From NCBI RefSeq assembly GCF_018499875.1, contig NZ_JAHBAY010000013.1:1-64000 (forward strand): a stretch of DNA of 64,000 nucleotides, in the 5' to 3' direction. The position numbers and the translations under genes were made by a program. A model generated the notes under the pieces. The model saw nothing but the letters and a program-made list of their open reading frames with translations. It did not search any database and was not told the origin of the DNA. Source of the DNA: Kineosporia corallincola (GTDB taxonomy: Bacteria > Actinomycetota > Actinomycetes > Actinomycetales > Kineosporiaceae). Positions within the stretch are counted from its first letter, which is position 1, and the number at the start of each line of letters is the position of its first letter. Shown piece by piece: positions 1 to 8,410 of the stretch.

Positions 1-59
1 GAGCCCGGGGCGGGACGTGCGCGGCCGGGACCCGCCGTCGTTCTGTCCGGGGCCTGAGG

Positions 60-332
60 TCAGAACGGGTGCTTGTCGGCCCAGTCCACGGCGAACACCC
101 ACAGCCCGATGATCTCCCCGCACACCGCGACGAACGCCACCGTGGTCTGGACGGCCCGTGACTGCCCGGGCAGCAGGGCTTTCGCCGCCGACCGGTTGAA
201 CACCCAGAGCCGGTGCCAGAGCCAGTTGACCATGTCGACGAAGACGAAGACCACGTCGCGCACCAGCCGGCCCGCGGCGTCAATCATCGGGGTTCCCTTG
301 TCCGATGGTTTTCCGGTCGAACGGGTGGGCAT
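60..332 (-). CDS. Small hydrophobic protein of unknown function
   Basis: A 90-residue protein whose function I do not recognise. It has two hydrophobic stretches, one around residues 26-46 (VVFVFVDMVNWLWHRLWVF) and one around 65-83, so it is probably a small membrane protein. The ATG at 332 was chosen because GGAGG lies five bases upstream; an in-frame ATG at 287 is weaker. The open frame continues far upstream opposite the DUF89 gene, but that extension has the Gln/Arg/Gly-rich composition of an antisense shadow. It is divergent from the DUF89 gene, with about 150 bp between them. Confidence 0.6.
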   Translation of the reverse strand: MPTRSTGKPSDKGTPMIDAAGRLVRDVVFVFVDMVNWLWHRLWVFNRSAAKALLPGQSRAVQTTVAFVAVCGEIIGLWVFAVDWADKHPF

Positions 333-482
333 GATCGCCTCCGGCGAGTAGTGAAGAGTTCCCATTCTGGCGGTGGTCGTGGTCCGTCCGGGATGCACCG
401 GCGCTGTCGGGCATGTCCCATTGTCGCAACTCCCGGTGTCGCCGCGAAGGCCTTCGGTGGTGCCGGCTGAGAGGCTGGGGCC

Positions 483-1658
483 ATGGATCTGGAACCACGC
501 ACCGCGCCCGGCGACCCCGGCCTCACCGCCTCCGTGATCACCGGCGAGAGCGGGTTCCCCCGCTCGGTGCTGCGCGACCGGCACCCGGAACTGCTGGCCA
601 GGGTGCTCGACGGGGTGCCCTGGCCGCCGGAGGTGCGGCTGGCGCTGAACGGCCTGGCGGAGGAGATCGAGGGCCCGATCCTGCCGCTGTCCGACACCTA
701 CGGCGACGCCGCGCAGTGGGCCGAGTGGGCCGCCCCCTACCTCGGCCGCTCCTGGTACGAGGTGCCGTTCCTGTGGGCCGAGAACTACTTCTACCGCAAG
801 CTGCTCGGCGCCACCGGCTGGTTCGCCCCCGGTCCCTGGCAGGGCGTCGACCCGTTCGGCCCGCAGAAAGAAGCCGAGCTGGCCGGTGCGGCGGTGCGGG
901 CCGAGCTGGAGGCCCTCGACGGCCTGGCCGGCCTCGGCCTGAACGAACTGCTGCTCGCGGCGCTGTGGGGCAACCGCGCCGATCTCGGGTTCCAGCTCCA
1001 GCGGCCAACGGTGGACGACGAAACACCGGCGACGTCCGGCCTGATCGCGGACGACCGCGCCGCCCTGCTCGCCCTGCTGCCGAGGGCCGACCGGCTGGTG
1101 CTGGTGACGGACAACATCGGCCGCGAGCTCCTGCCCGACCTGGTGCTCGCCGACCGACTGCTGAGTGCCCGGCCGGGCACGACCGTGGCCCTGCACGTGA
1201 AGCCGAGCCCCTACTTCACCTCCGACGCCACGCCCACCGACGTGCTCCGGACCCTGCGCCGGATGGCCGAAGGCCCGGCCGCTGCCGTCGAAATGGTCGA
1301 GCGCCTGAGGGATTTCATCGGTGAGGGCCGCCTGGCCGTGGTGACGCACCCGTTCTACGTGGCTCCGCTGACCTTCGCCGAGGCCCCGGCCGGCCTCCAG
1401 AAGGCTTACGCCGAGGCCGATCTCACCGTGCTGAAGGGCGATCTGAACTATCGCCGGCTGGTCGGTGACGTGGAATGGCCCGCCACCACACCGTTCGCGA
1501 GCGTGACGGCCTACTGGCCGGGCCGGGTGGCGGCCCTGCGCACGCTGAAGTCCGACGTGCTGGTCGGGGTGGACGCCGCCCGGCTGGCGGAGCTCGACGC
1601 CTCCGGGCCGGGCTGGCGGGTCTCGGGGGAGTACGCCGTGGTGCAGCTGGCGGGCTGA
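483..1658 (+). CDS. DUF89 / ARMT1-like damage-control phosphatase
   Basis: A 391-residue cytosolic protein of the DUF89 family, closest in motif to subfamily III (ARMT1-like) metal-dependent phosphatases that hydrolyse damaged or excess phosphometabolites. Visible hallmarks are VTDNIGRELLPDLVLAD in the middle, where the Asp and Asn bind metal, LKGDLNYRRLVGD near residue 320, and the C-terminal RTLKSDV motif. Length matches the family. The ATG at 483 follows a purine-rich GAGGCTGGGG stretch. The gene is monocistronic, convergent with the DHA2 exporter 19 bp downstream. The physiological substrate cannot be deduced from sequence. Confidence 0.85.
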   Translation: MDLEPRTAPGDPGLTASVITGESGFPRSVLRDRHPELLARVLDGVPWPPEVRLALNGLAEEIEGPILPLSDTYGDAAQWAEWAAPYLGRSWYEVPFLWAENYFYRKLLGATGWFAPGPWQGVDPFGPQKEAELAGAAVRAELEALDGLAGLGLNELLLAALWGNRADLGFQLQRPTVDDETPATSGLIADDRAALLALLPRADRLVLVTDNIGRELLPDLVLADRLLSARPGTTVALHVKPSPYFTSDATPTDVLRTLRRMAEGPAAAVEMVERLRDFIGEGRLAVVTHPFYVAPLTFAEAPAGLQKAYAEADLTVLKGDLNYRRLVGDVEWPATTPFASVTAYWPGRVAALRTLKSDVLVGVDAARLAELDASGPGWRVSGEYAVVQLAG

Positions 1659-1677
1659 CCGGTAGGCGGGCGACTCG

Positions 1678-3129
1678 TCAGCCGGTTTCGCCCGCCCGCA
1701 TCATCGGCAGCAGCACCGCCGAAAGGACCAGCGCGGTCAGGGCGAAGCAGCCGCCCACCAGGAACGCGTCGTGGAACACCGAGGCGCGGGCCACGTCCGT
1801 GCGTGCCGGGTCACCGTTCGCCCAGGCGGTCAGCTCGTCCACCCTGCGGAAGGCGATCGTCGCCGCCACCGCGACACCCAGGGCGCCACCCAGTTCCTGG
1901 CTGGTGTTGATCAGCCCGGCCGCCAGCCCGGCCTCCCGGTCGTGCACCCCGATCTGCGCCGCGATCTGGAGTGGTACGAACGACAGGCCCATACCCAGCC
2001 CGGTGACCAGGAAGGTTGGAAGGATCCGGGTCGCGTAGGAGGCGTCGGTGGGCAGCTGCCACAGCGAGATCATCCCGGCCGTGACCAGGGTGAGGCCGAT
2101 CAGCAGCACCGGCTTGGCGGCCGCCCTGCTGCTGACGTTCGATGCGACACCGGCGCCGACCCCGACGATCAGAGCCAGCGGGAGGTACGACAGGCCGGTC
2201 CGGACGGCCGAGTAGCCGAGCACCTGCTGCATGAAGAGGCTGGCGAAGAAGAAGATCGTCACCACGCAGCCGAGCAGGAACAGGGTCGCGAGGTCGGCCG
2301 TGCGCAGGGTGCTGTTGCGGAAGATCGAGAACGGCACGAGCGGTGCGCTGATGTGCCGCTCCACCATGACGAACGCGGTGAGGAGCCCGGTCGCCACGAC
2401 GATTCCGCCGATGATCAGCGGGTCGCTCCAGCCCTTCTCGATCGCCTCGGCCAGCGTGTGGATCAGGGCCAGCAGGCCGCCCGTCAGCAGCGCGGCACCG
2501 ACGATGTCGAACTTCTCGTGGGCCGCGGTACGGGTCTCCGGCAGGATGCGCGGGGCGAACAGCACGGCCAGGACGGCGATCGGTACGTTGATGAAGAAGA
2601 TCCAGCGCCAGCCCGGCCCCTCGGACAGCACACCGCCGAGCACGTTGCCCGCCACCGGCGCCAGACCGGTCAGGGCGCCCCAGATGCCGAGAGCCCGGTT
2701 CCGGTCCGGGCCCTCCTCGAAGGTCGCGGTCAGGGTGCTCAGGGCCGAGGGGGCCATCAGCGCCGCGCCGAATCCCTGCACACCGCGGGCGACGAACAGC
2801 ACGATCGGGTCGCCGGCCAGACCGGCGGCCAGGGAGGCCAGTCCGAACAGCAGGAGACCGGTCCGAAGGATGCGACGACGGCCGAACCGGTCGCCCAGCC
2901 GGGCGCCGGACAGCAGGCAGCCGCCCAGCATCAGGCCGTAAGCGGTGACCAGCCACGGAAGCTGGTTCTCCGGGATCGACAGCCCGGCCTCAATCGTCGG
3001 AAGCGCCACATTGACGATCGAGACGTCGAGGAAGACCATGAACTGCGCGATGCAGAGAAATGCCAGGACGACACCCGGGGTGACGCCGTCCGCGGCGGTA
3101 CTGCCCCGGGCCAGATCTGGGGACGACAT
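1678..3129 (-). CDS. DHA2-family MFS drug exporter (EmrB/QacA type)
   Basis: A 483-residue, 14-helix proton-driven exporter of the DHA2 family, expected to expel hydrophobic or cationic toxic compounds across the cytoplasmic membrane. The first helix carries FLDVSIVNVALPTI. Motif A is GARLGDRFGRRRIL, and motif C lies in the GGVLSEGPGWRWIFFINVP stretch. The ATG at 3129 is preceded by GGAG; a longer reading to 3219 lacks family similarity and is not used. It is divergently transcribed from an HxlR regulator, the usual arrangement for an inducible efflux pump. The substrate is unknown. Confidence 0.9.
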   Translation of the reverse strand: MSSPDLARGSTAADGVTPGVVLAFLCIAQFMVFLDVSIVNVALPTIEAGLSIPENQLPWLVTAYGLMLGGCLLSGARLGDRFGRRRILRTGLLLFGLASLAAGLAGDPIVLFVARGVQGFGAALMAPSALSTLTATFEEGPDRNRALGIWGALTGLAPVAGNVLGGVLSEGPGWRWIFFINVPIAVLAVLFAPRILPETRTAAHEKFDIVGAALLTGGLLALIHTLAEAIEKGWSDPLIIGGIVVATGLLTAFVMVERHISAPLVPFSIFRNSTLRTADLATLFLLGCVVTIFFFASLFMQQVLGYSAVRTGLSYLPLALIVGVGAGVASNVSSRAAAKPVLLIGLTLVTAGMISLWQLPTDASYATRILPTFLVTGLGMGLSFVPLQIAAQIGVHDREAGLAAGLINTSQELGGALGVAVAATIAFRRVDELTAWANGDPARTDVARASVFHDAFLVGGCFALTALVLSAVLLPMMRAGETG

Positions 3130-3294
3130 GACAAACTCCTGCTCCGTGACGGCGGGTGGGCGGTTCGCCTGATCGTTCAAAAGTGATGGCCAGCAACTGT
3201 TTCCAGAACTGCGCGGCACGTGATCAGGTTCGTTGAACAGGCGCTCCGCCGACGGTAACAGCCGTCGTCCATTACGTTCCTAGGGGGAAGTGGC

Positions 3295-3714
3295 TTGCTG
3301 GGGGAAACCGTGACCGACATCGAGACCGTTCCCGATCCGGTGCGTCGCCCGGACGGGCAGTCCCCGCCGGCCCAGGCCTGCCCGATCGGGCCGGTGGTCG
3401 ACCTGGTGTTCAGCCGCTGGACCACCCCGATCCTCTGGACCCTGAACATCTACGGCCGCATGCGTTACGTCGAGATCGAGCGCACGCTGGGCACGATCAC
3501 GCCCAAGGTGCTCACCCAGCGGCTGCGGCAGCTGGAGCGGGACGGTCTGGTGAAACGCACCTACCTGCCCCAGGTGCCGCCCCGGGCGGAGTACGAGATC
3601 ACCGAGCTGGGCCGTAGCCTGGCGCCGGTCTTCTCGGCCCTGGTCGAGTGGTCGGGCTCGAACCTGACCGAGGTGGAGCGGGCCCGCAGCGACTACGACA
3701 GTTCGCGGGGCTGA
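3295..3714 (+). CDS. HxlR-family winged-helix transcriptional regulator
   Basis: A 139-residue HxlR-type regulator. The family cysteine is in CPIGPVVDLV, followed by the winged helix (RWTTPILWTL, LTQRLRQLERDGLV, and the wing YEITELGRSL). HxlR proteins often respond to electrophiles or redox signals through this Cys. It starts with TTG at 3295 after AGGGGGA, or with GTG at 3310 after GGGGGAAA; both are well spaced and cannot be separated by eye. It diverges from the DHA2 exporter over 165 bp, so it probably controls that exporter and perhaps the MFS gene 54 bp downstream. Confidence 0.88.
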   Translation: MLGETVTDIETVPDPVRRPDGQSPPAQACPIGPVVDLVFSRWTTPILWTLNIYGRMRYVEIERTLGTITPKVLTQRLRQLERDGLVKRTYLPQVPPRAEYEITELGRSLAPVFSALVEWSGSNLTEVERARSDYDSSRG

Positions 3715-3768
3715 GCCGTCATCGCCGCCACGATGCCTGTCCTGCAACGGATCTGAGGCGGGGGATCG

Positions 3769-5019
3769 GTGTTCCGTTCCCTCGGGGTGCGCAACTTCCG
3801 CCTGTTCGCCGGTGGACAGGTGCTCTCGGCGCTCGGTACCTGGATGATGGTGGTCTGCCAGGACTGGCTGGTGCTCCGGCTGACCGGGGGTTCCGCCGCC
3901 GCGCTGAGCACCGTCACCGCCCTCCAGTTCACCCCGCTGGCCCTGTTCATGCTGCCCGGCGGGCGGCTGGCCGACCGCTACGACAAGCGCACGCTGCTGA
4001 TCGTGGCCAACGCCGTCTCGGCCGGATGGTGCGCGGTGCTGGCCGGTCTCGACCTCAGCGGCTCGATCCGGCTGTGGCACGTGTACCTGGTGGCGGCCGG
4101 CCTGGGGCTGGTCAACGCGGTCGAGATGCCGACCCGGATGGCGTTCGTGTCCGAGCTGGTCGGCCCCGAGCTGCTGCCCAACGCCTCGGCGCTCAGCGCG
4201 GCCTACTTCAACCTCTCCCGGGTCACCGGCACGGCACTGGTCGGGCTGCTGATCTCGACCGTCGGCACCGGCCCGGTGATGGCCCTGAACGCGGTCAGTT
4301 ACGCGGCGACCATCGCCGGCCTGGCCCTGATCCGGCGCTCCGAGCTGCTTCTCGGTGCCCGGCCGGCGGGCCGGGGCGGGGTGGTCGACGGGCTGCGCTA
4401 CGTGGCCGGGCGCAGTGATCTGGTCGCCGCCGTCGGCCTGCTCGCCGTGGTCGCCCTGGTGACGTTCAACTTTCAGGTCACGCTGCCGCTGCTGGCCACC
4501 CAGGTGCTGCATGCCGACGCCACCGCCTTCGGCCTGGTCTCCACCGCCTTCGCCGCCGGCTCGCTGGCCTCGGCCCTGGCCACCACGCTGCGCCGGCGCA
4601 GGCCGTCCGGAACCCTGCTGGTGGCCTCGGCTCTCGTGCTGGGCCTGATGGAGGTGGCGGTGGGGCTGGCCGGGGGCACCGTCGTGCTCATGCTGTTGCT
4701 GTTCGCGCTGGGCTTCGCCTCGCTGTTCTTCGGCCAGGCGGCCAACCACCGCATCCAGCTGGGCAGCGATCCGGCCTACCGGGGACGGGTTCTCGCGCTC
4801 TACTCGCTGATCATGCAGGGCTCCACACCGCTCGGCGCGCTGCTGGTCGGATGGACCGCCGGGCTCTGGGGAGTGCGCAGCAGCTTTCTGCTGGCCGGGG
4901 TGATCACCGCCCTGGCCGCGGTGCTGTGGTGGTTCCCCCTGGTGAAGCACCCGGCTGCCACCGGCCCTGACCCCGGTGGCAGCCGGGTGGTCGTCAGTCG
5001 GTCCAGAAGCCGGGGCTGA
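3769..5019 (+). CDS. MFS exporter, EntS/MFS_3-like
   Basis: A 416-residue, 12-helix major facilitator of the EntS-like (MFS_3) group. It starts FRSLGVRNFRLFAGGQVLSALGTWM, a typical opening, with motif A-like GGRLADRYDKRTLL near residue 65. The GTG at 3769 follows GAGGCGGGGG. It lies 54 bp after the HxlR gene on the same strand, so co-regulation is plausible. Its last 26 bp overlap the 3' end of the convergent propeller gene. EntS itself exports enterobactin, but no siderophore gene is present here and no substrate can be assigned. Confidence 0.85.
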   Translation: MFRSLGVRNFRLFAGGQVLSALGTWMMVVCQDWLVLRLTGGSAAALSTVTALQFTPLALFMLPGGRLADRYDKRTLLIVANAVSAGWCAVLAGLDLSGSIRLWHVYLVAAGLGLVNAVEMPTRMAFVSELVGPELLPNASALSAAYFNLSRVTGTALVGLLISTVGTGPVMALNAVSYAATIAGLALIRRSELLLGARPAGRGGVVDGLRYVAGRSDLVAAVGLLAVVALVTFNFQVTLPLLATQVLHADATAFGLVSTAFAAGSLASALATTLRRRRPSGTLLVASALVLGLMEVAVGLAGGTVVLMLLLFALGFASLFFGQAANHRIQLGSDPAYRGRVLALYSLIMQGSTPLGALLVGWTAGLWGVRSSFLLAGVITALAAVLWWFPLVKHPAATGPDPGGSRVVVSRSRSRG

Positions 5020-6421
5020 ACCGGTGCACGTACAGGTTGTCGACGTACGAGATCGGGTCGGCCACCAGGTTGGTGGCCCGGGAGGTGAACAGCACCGACG
5101 AGCCGCCCGGCAGCAGGGCCAGGCCCTCGCTGCCGCTGATGCCGTCGCCCTCGGTTCCGTCGGACGCCACGGAAACCCGCACCGTGCGACCGCTTTCGAG
5201 GCTCTGCACGAAAACGTCATAGGTGCGGTTGGTGTCGTCGGCCACCAGGTCGGACTCATAGGCCTGGAAGGTGACGAACGCGCCGTCCGGCGAGACGGTG
5301 GCGTGGCTGACGGTGTCGGTGGTCGGGCCGCCGGTGACGGTCTCACCCGCCACCCGCACCGCGCCGGTGGTCAGGTCGGTGACGAAACCCGTTGACCGGT
5401 ATGGAAGATCGTCGTCCACCAGGCCGTGCAGAGAGTTGCCGTCCCAGCCGATCACCGTGCCGTCGGCGGAGACGGTGACGTCGGTGGCGCCGATGCCCTG
5501 CGCGGCCACACCACCGGTGGCCTGCTCGCCGTTCGGCCCGACCGAGACCCGGGTGGTGTCGCCGGTGACCAGCGAGTGGGCGAACAGGTCGGTGAGACCG
5601 TTGGTGTCACCCGGCACCAGGTTGGTGGCCCCCGACACGAACACCACGGTCTTGCCGTCGCCGGAGACCTTCGGGCTCACCGAGTCCTGGCGTTTCGCAC
5701 CCGCCACGGACGTGGCCTGGGCGCCGGAGGAGGTGACGCTGACCCGGCTGATCCGCCCGGTGGAGCGCTGCCACACGAACACATCGGTGAGGCCGTTGGT
5801 GTCGCCCGGCACCAGGTCGGGCGAGGCGGACCGGAAGGCCACCACGCCGCCGTCGGCGGAGATCGACGACGCCGACCCGCCGCCGGAGTCGGGTGTGTCG
5901 TCGAGACCCGTGCTGATCTTGGTGATCCCGCCGGTGTCGAGGTCGCTGACGAAGATGTCGTAGGCGGCGATGTTGGTGCCGTCGACCGGCACCAGGTCGG
6001 AGGCGTTGGAGGCGAAGGCGACGTAGCGCCCGTCGTCGGAGATGGCGGGCGAGATGCTGTCCCGGTTGGCGGCGTCGCCGGCCGGGTTGTTCGAGATGCG
6101 CCGGGCGGTGCCGGTCTCGGTGTCGCGCACGAAGATGTCTTGCGCGTTGTTGCTGTCGGTACCCGGGGCGACGGGAATGTTGACGGCGCGCGACTGGAAG
6201 GCCACGTAGCGGCCGTCGGGGGTGACGGCCGGGGCGGTGGTGGACGCATCGGGCGCGCCGACGCCCGCCTCGCCGTCGACCGGGTTGACCAGTTCGGTGG
6301 TGCCGTGAGGACTGGTGCCCCGAGGACCCGCCGCCTGAGCCGGGACGGCCAGGAACCCGCTGATGGCAACGGCTGTAGCGAGGCTCAGCCCACTGCGCCT
6401 GCTGAAGACATGATGACGCAC
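4994..6421 (-). CDS. Secreted TolB/WD40-like beta-propeller protein
   Basis: A 475-residue exported protein. A Sec signal with AQA cleavage motif occupies about residues 1-30. The mature part is a series of about 50-residue repeats of the TolB/PD40 type, with recurring pieces such as VTPDGRYVAFQSRA, ISDDGRYVAFASNA and DIFVRDTETG, each blade containing S-x-D-G-x-x-V-x-F. This predicts a six- or seven-bladed extracellular propeller. No catalytic domain is attached, so a binding or scaffold role is likely. It overlaps the convergent MFS gene by 26 bp at the 3' end. Confidence 0.82.
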   Translation of the reverse strand: MRHHVFSRRSGLSLATAVAISGFLAVPAQAAGPRGTSPHGTTELVNPVDGEAGVGAPDASTTAPAVTPDGRYVAFQSRAVNIPVAPGTDSNNAQDIFVRDTETGTARRISNNPAGDAANRDSISPAISDDGRYVAFASNASDLVPVDGTNIAAYDIFVSDLDTGGITKISTGLDDTPDSGGGSASSISADGGVVAFRSASPDLVPGDTNGLTDVFVWQRSTGRISRVSVTSSGAQATSVAGAKRQDSVSPKVSGDGKTVVFVSGATNLVPGDTNGLTDLFAHSLVTGDTTRVSVGPNGEQATGGVAAQGIGATDVTVSADGTVIGWDGNSLHGLVDDDLPYRSTGFVTDLTTGAVRVAGETVTGGPTTDTVSHATVSPDGAFVTFQAYESDLVADDTNRTYDVFVQSLESGRTVRVSVASDGTEGDGISGSEGLALLPGGSSVLFTSRATNLVADPISYVDNLYVHRFSPGFWTD

Positions 6422-6515
6422 TGTGTCGATCCCACCCTTGCTCTCGCGCTCACCCCCGAGCCAGAACAGATTAGGCAGACACCTGATGATTTTGTGGGCG
6501 AATCGGGAAAACCGG

Positions 6516-7165
6516 TCAGCGAGCCAGGCCGGAGTGGATGGCGAACACCACCAGCTGGGCCCGGTCCCGGGCCTGGAGCTTGATCATCGCCCGGCTCACG
6601 TGGGTGCGCACGGTGTCGGCCGAAACCAGCAGCCGATCGGCGATCTCGGCGTTCGAGAGGCCGGCGGCCACCCACGACACCACCTCGCGCTCCAGGTCGG
6701 TCAGGTCGTTCAGCCGGGGATGCGGCCGGTGGGCGTGCGATCCGGTACCGAACTCCTCGATCACCCGGCGGGTCACCGAGGGCGCGAGCAGCGAGCCGCC
6801 GTCGGCGACCACTCGCACCGACTCCAGAAGCTGTTGCGGCGAGGCGTCTTTCAGCAGGAAACCGCTGGCGCCGTGGCGCAGTGCCTCGAACACGTACTCG
6901 TCCAGCTCGAACGTCGTCAGCATCACCACCCGTACCCCCTCAGGGCCGGGTCGGCGGTCACCGCGGCGAGCAGGCCCAGCCCGTCCAGCACCGGCATCCG
7001 GATGTCGCAGAGCGCCACGTCGGGCCGGGTCCGGCGGATCAGGGCCAGCCCCTCACGCCCGTTGCCGGCCTCGCCGGCGTGCTCCAGATCAGGTTCGGTG
7101 GCGATCAGCGTGGCCAGCCCCATCCGCACCAGCGGCTGGTCGTCGATCAGCGCCACCCGGATCAC
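6516..7165 (-). pseudogene. NarL/LuxR-type response regulator, frameshifted
   Basis: Remnant of a two-component response regulator. The receiver domain reads from GTG at 7165 (IRVALIDDQPLVRMGL, phospho-acceptor in ALCDIRMPVLDG), but the frame closes just after DPALRG. The rest of the receiver (VVMLTTFELDEYV, FLLKD) and the LuxR helix-turn-helix (LTDLEREVVSWVAAGLSNAE) continue in another frame to 6516. The switch falls at a run of five C on the plus strand (6935-6939), where adding one base would restore a normal protein. Its start overlaps the end of the kinase remnant. It is either genuine decay or a homopolymer sequencing error. Confidence 0.75.
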
Positions 7166-7787
7166 GGTGCCGCCGCAGGATCGACCGGGATCGTCGTACG
7201 CACCATGAATCCATCCGTGACATGCGGGGTTTCGAGCTGCCCGCCGATCTGCCGAACCCGGTAGCGCAGTCCGGTCAGGCCCATACCTGAGGACGGCGAG
7301 GAGCCCGCACGGCCCACGCCGTCGTCCACGACAGTCAGTGAGGTGGCCCCCGGAGCTGCGGAAGGAGACCGTGGCGCGCCGTGCCCGGGCGTGCCGCAGC
7401 ACGTTGGTCAGCGACTCCTGCACCACGGCGTACACCACCTGACCGGGCTCCTCCGGGATCCCCGAGGGCAGCCCCGAGGGGACCTCGACGACCAGTCCAC
7501 CCGACCGCACCCGCTCCAGCAAGGGGCCGAGCTCGGCGGGTCCCGGTGCGGGTGCGCGGGAGGCGGTGCCCGAGTTGATCGCCGCCAGCTCGCGGCGCAG
7601 GGCGGTGAGCGACTCCTGGCTGGAGGCGCGGATGGCGTCGAGGCTGCGGCGCAGCCGTTCCGCGTCCTCGGCCGGCACCGGGCTGCGCTCCAGCACGTGC
7701 AACGCGACCTGGGCGTGCAGGGCGATCACCGCGAGCCCGTGCCCGACCCCGTCGTGCAGCCCCTGGGCCATCCGCAGCTGTTCCTCG
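7162..7787 (-). pseudogene. Histidine kinase remnant (HisKA_3 type), truncated and frameshifted
   Basis: Only the cytoplasmic end of a NarL-partner kinase survives. It begins abruptly around NTEEQLRMAQ, just before the phospho-acceptor motif GLHDGVGHGLAVIALHAQ; the membrane sensor half is absent. The ATPase domain starts normally (QVVYAVVQESLTNVLRHARA) but shifts frame at a run of five C (7347-7351). In the alternative frame it continues as SLTVVDDGVGRAG, GMGLTGLRYR and VRTTIPVDPAAAP, ending at 7162 and overlapping the regulator start. The upstream boundary near 7787 is where plus-strand ABC ATPase sequence begins. Confidence 0.75.
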
Positions 7788-8410
7788 GTGTTCGGCCGCC
7801 CGGCCGGCCTGCCGGAGGTGACCGCGCGGGTGGGGGCGCTGATCGAGGGGCCGGGCTTCTACCCGTACCTGTCCGGGCACGACAACCTGCGGGTGATGGC
7901 CCGCTACCGGGGGTTGCCCGGGGCGGCGGCACCACGGTGGTGCTGTCGAGCCATCTGCTGGCCGAGGTGCAGGAGATCTGTGACCGGGTCGGCGTGATCA
8001 ATGCCGGCCGGCTGCTCAGCGAGTCCACGGTGGCGCAGTTGCGCGGCGGCACGTCGCTGCGGGTGCGTGCCAGCCCGGTCGAGACGGCGTTGGCCGTGGC
8101 GCAGCGGATCGCCGGGGACCACGGCGTGCGCCGGGTTGTGGAAAAGCGTGGGGACGTCGATGCGCTCGTGCTGGACCTGCCGCCGTCCTCGGCCCCCGAG
8201 GTCGCGCGTGTTCTTGTCGCCGAGGGCGCCCAGATACACGAGATATCCCCTCTGGAAAGGAGTCTGGAGGAGGTCTCTGAGATGACGGCGGACCGGGGGT
8301 TTTCCACCCCGGTGGACAAGGCTGTGGATATTTCCGGTGCCGGGCCGGTCCGGGTCTCTCGTCGTCCACAACCTGTGAAAAAACCTGTGGATAAGGAGTT
8401 ACAAGAATGA
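7788..8410 (+). pseudogene. ABC transporter ATP-binding protein remnant
   Basis: Fragments of an ABC-2 type ATPase. The first piece (VTARVGALIEGPGFYPYLSG to ARYRGLPG, about 7790-7920) is the segment that normally follows Walker A. It joins in a different frame to TTVVLSSHLLAEVQEICDRVG, the H-loop region and C-terminal tail, ending at 8410. The Walker A, LSGGQ signature and Walker B motifs are all missing, so ATP hydrolysis is impossible. Its stop still overlaps the permease start as ATGA, showing the ancestral operon order. Two deletions are needed to explain it, so a base-calling error is not sufficient. Confidence 0.78.

Noticed and set aside
60-1349. 429-residue minus-strand frame covering the DUF89 gene
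   Set aside because: Only the last 90 residues look like a protein; the rest is Gln/Gly/Arg-rich antisense of a clear DUF89 gene.
3130-3294. HxlR operator from GTTCAA/TTGAAC (3175 and 3233) and GACGG/CCGTC repeats
   Set aside because: The elements are short and widely spaced; chance occurrence cannot be excluded, so no operator is called.
3280-5346. 688-residue minus-strand frame opposite the HxlR and MFS genes
   Set aside because: Low-complexity Gln/Gly/His/Asp composition typical of an antisense shadow in GC-rich DNA.
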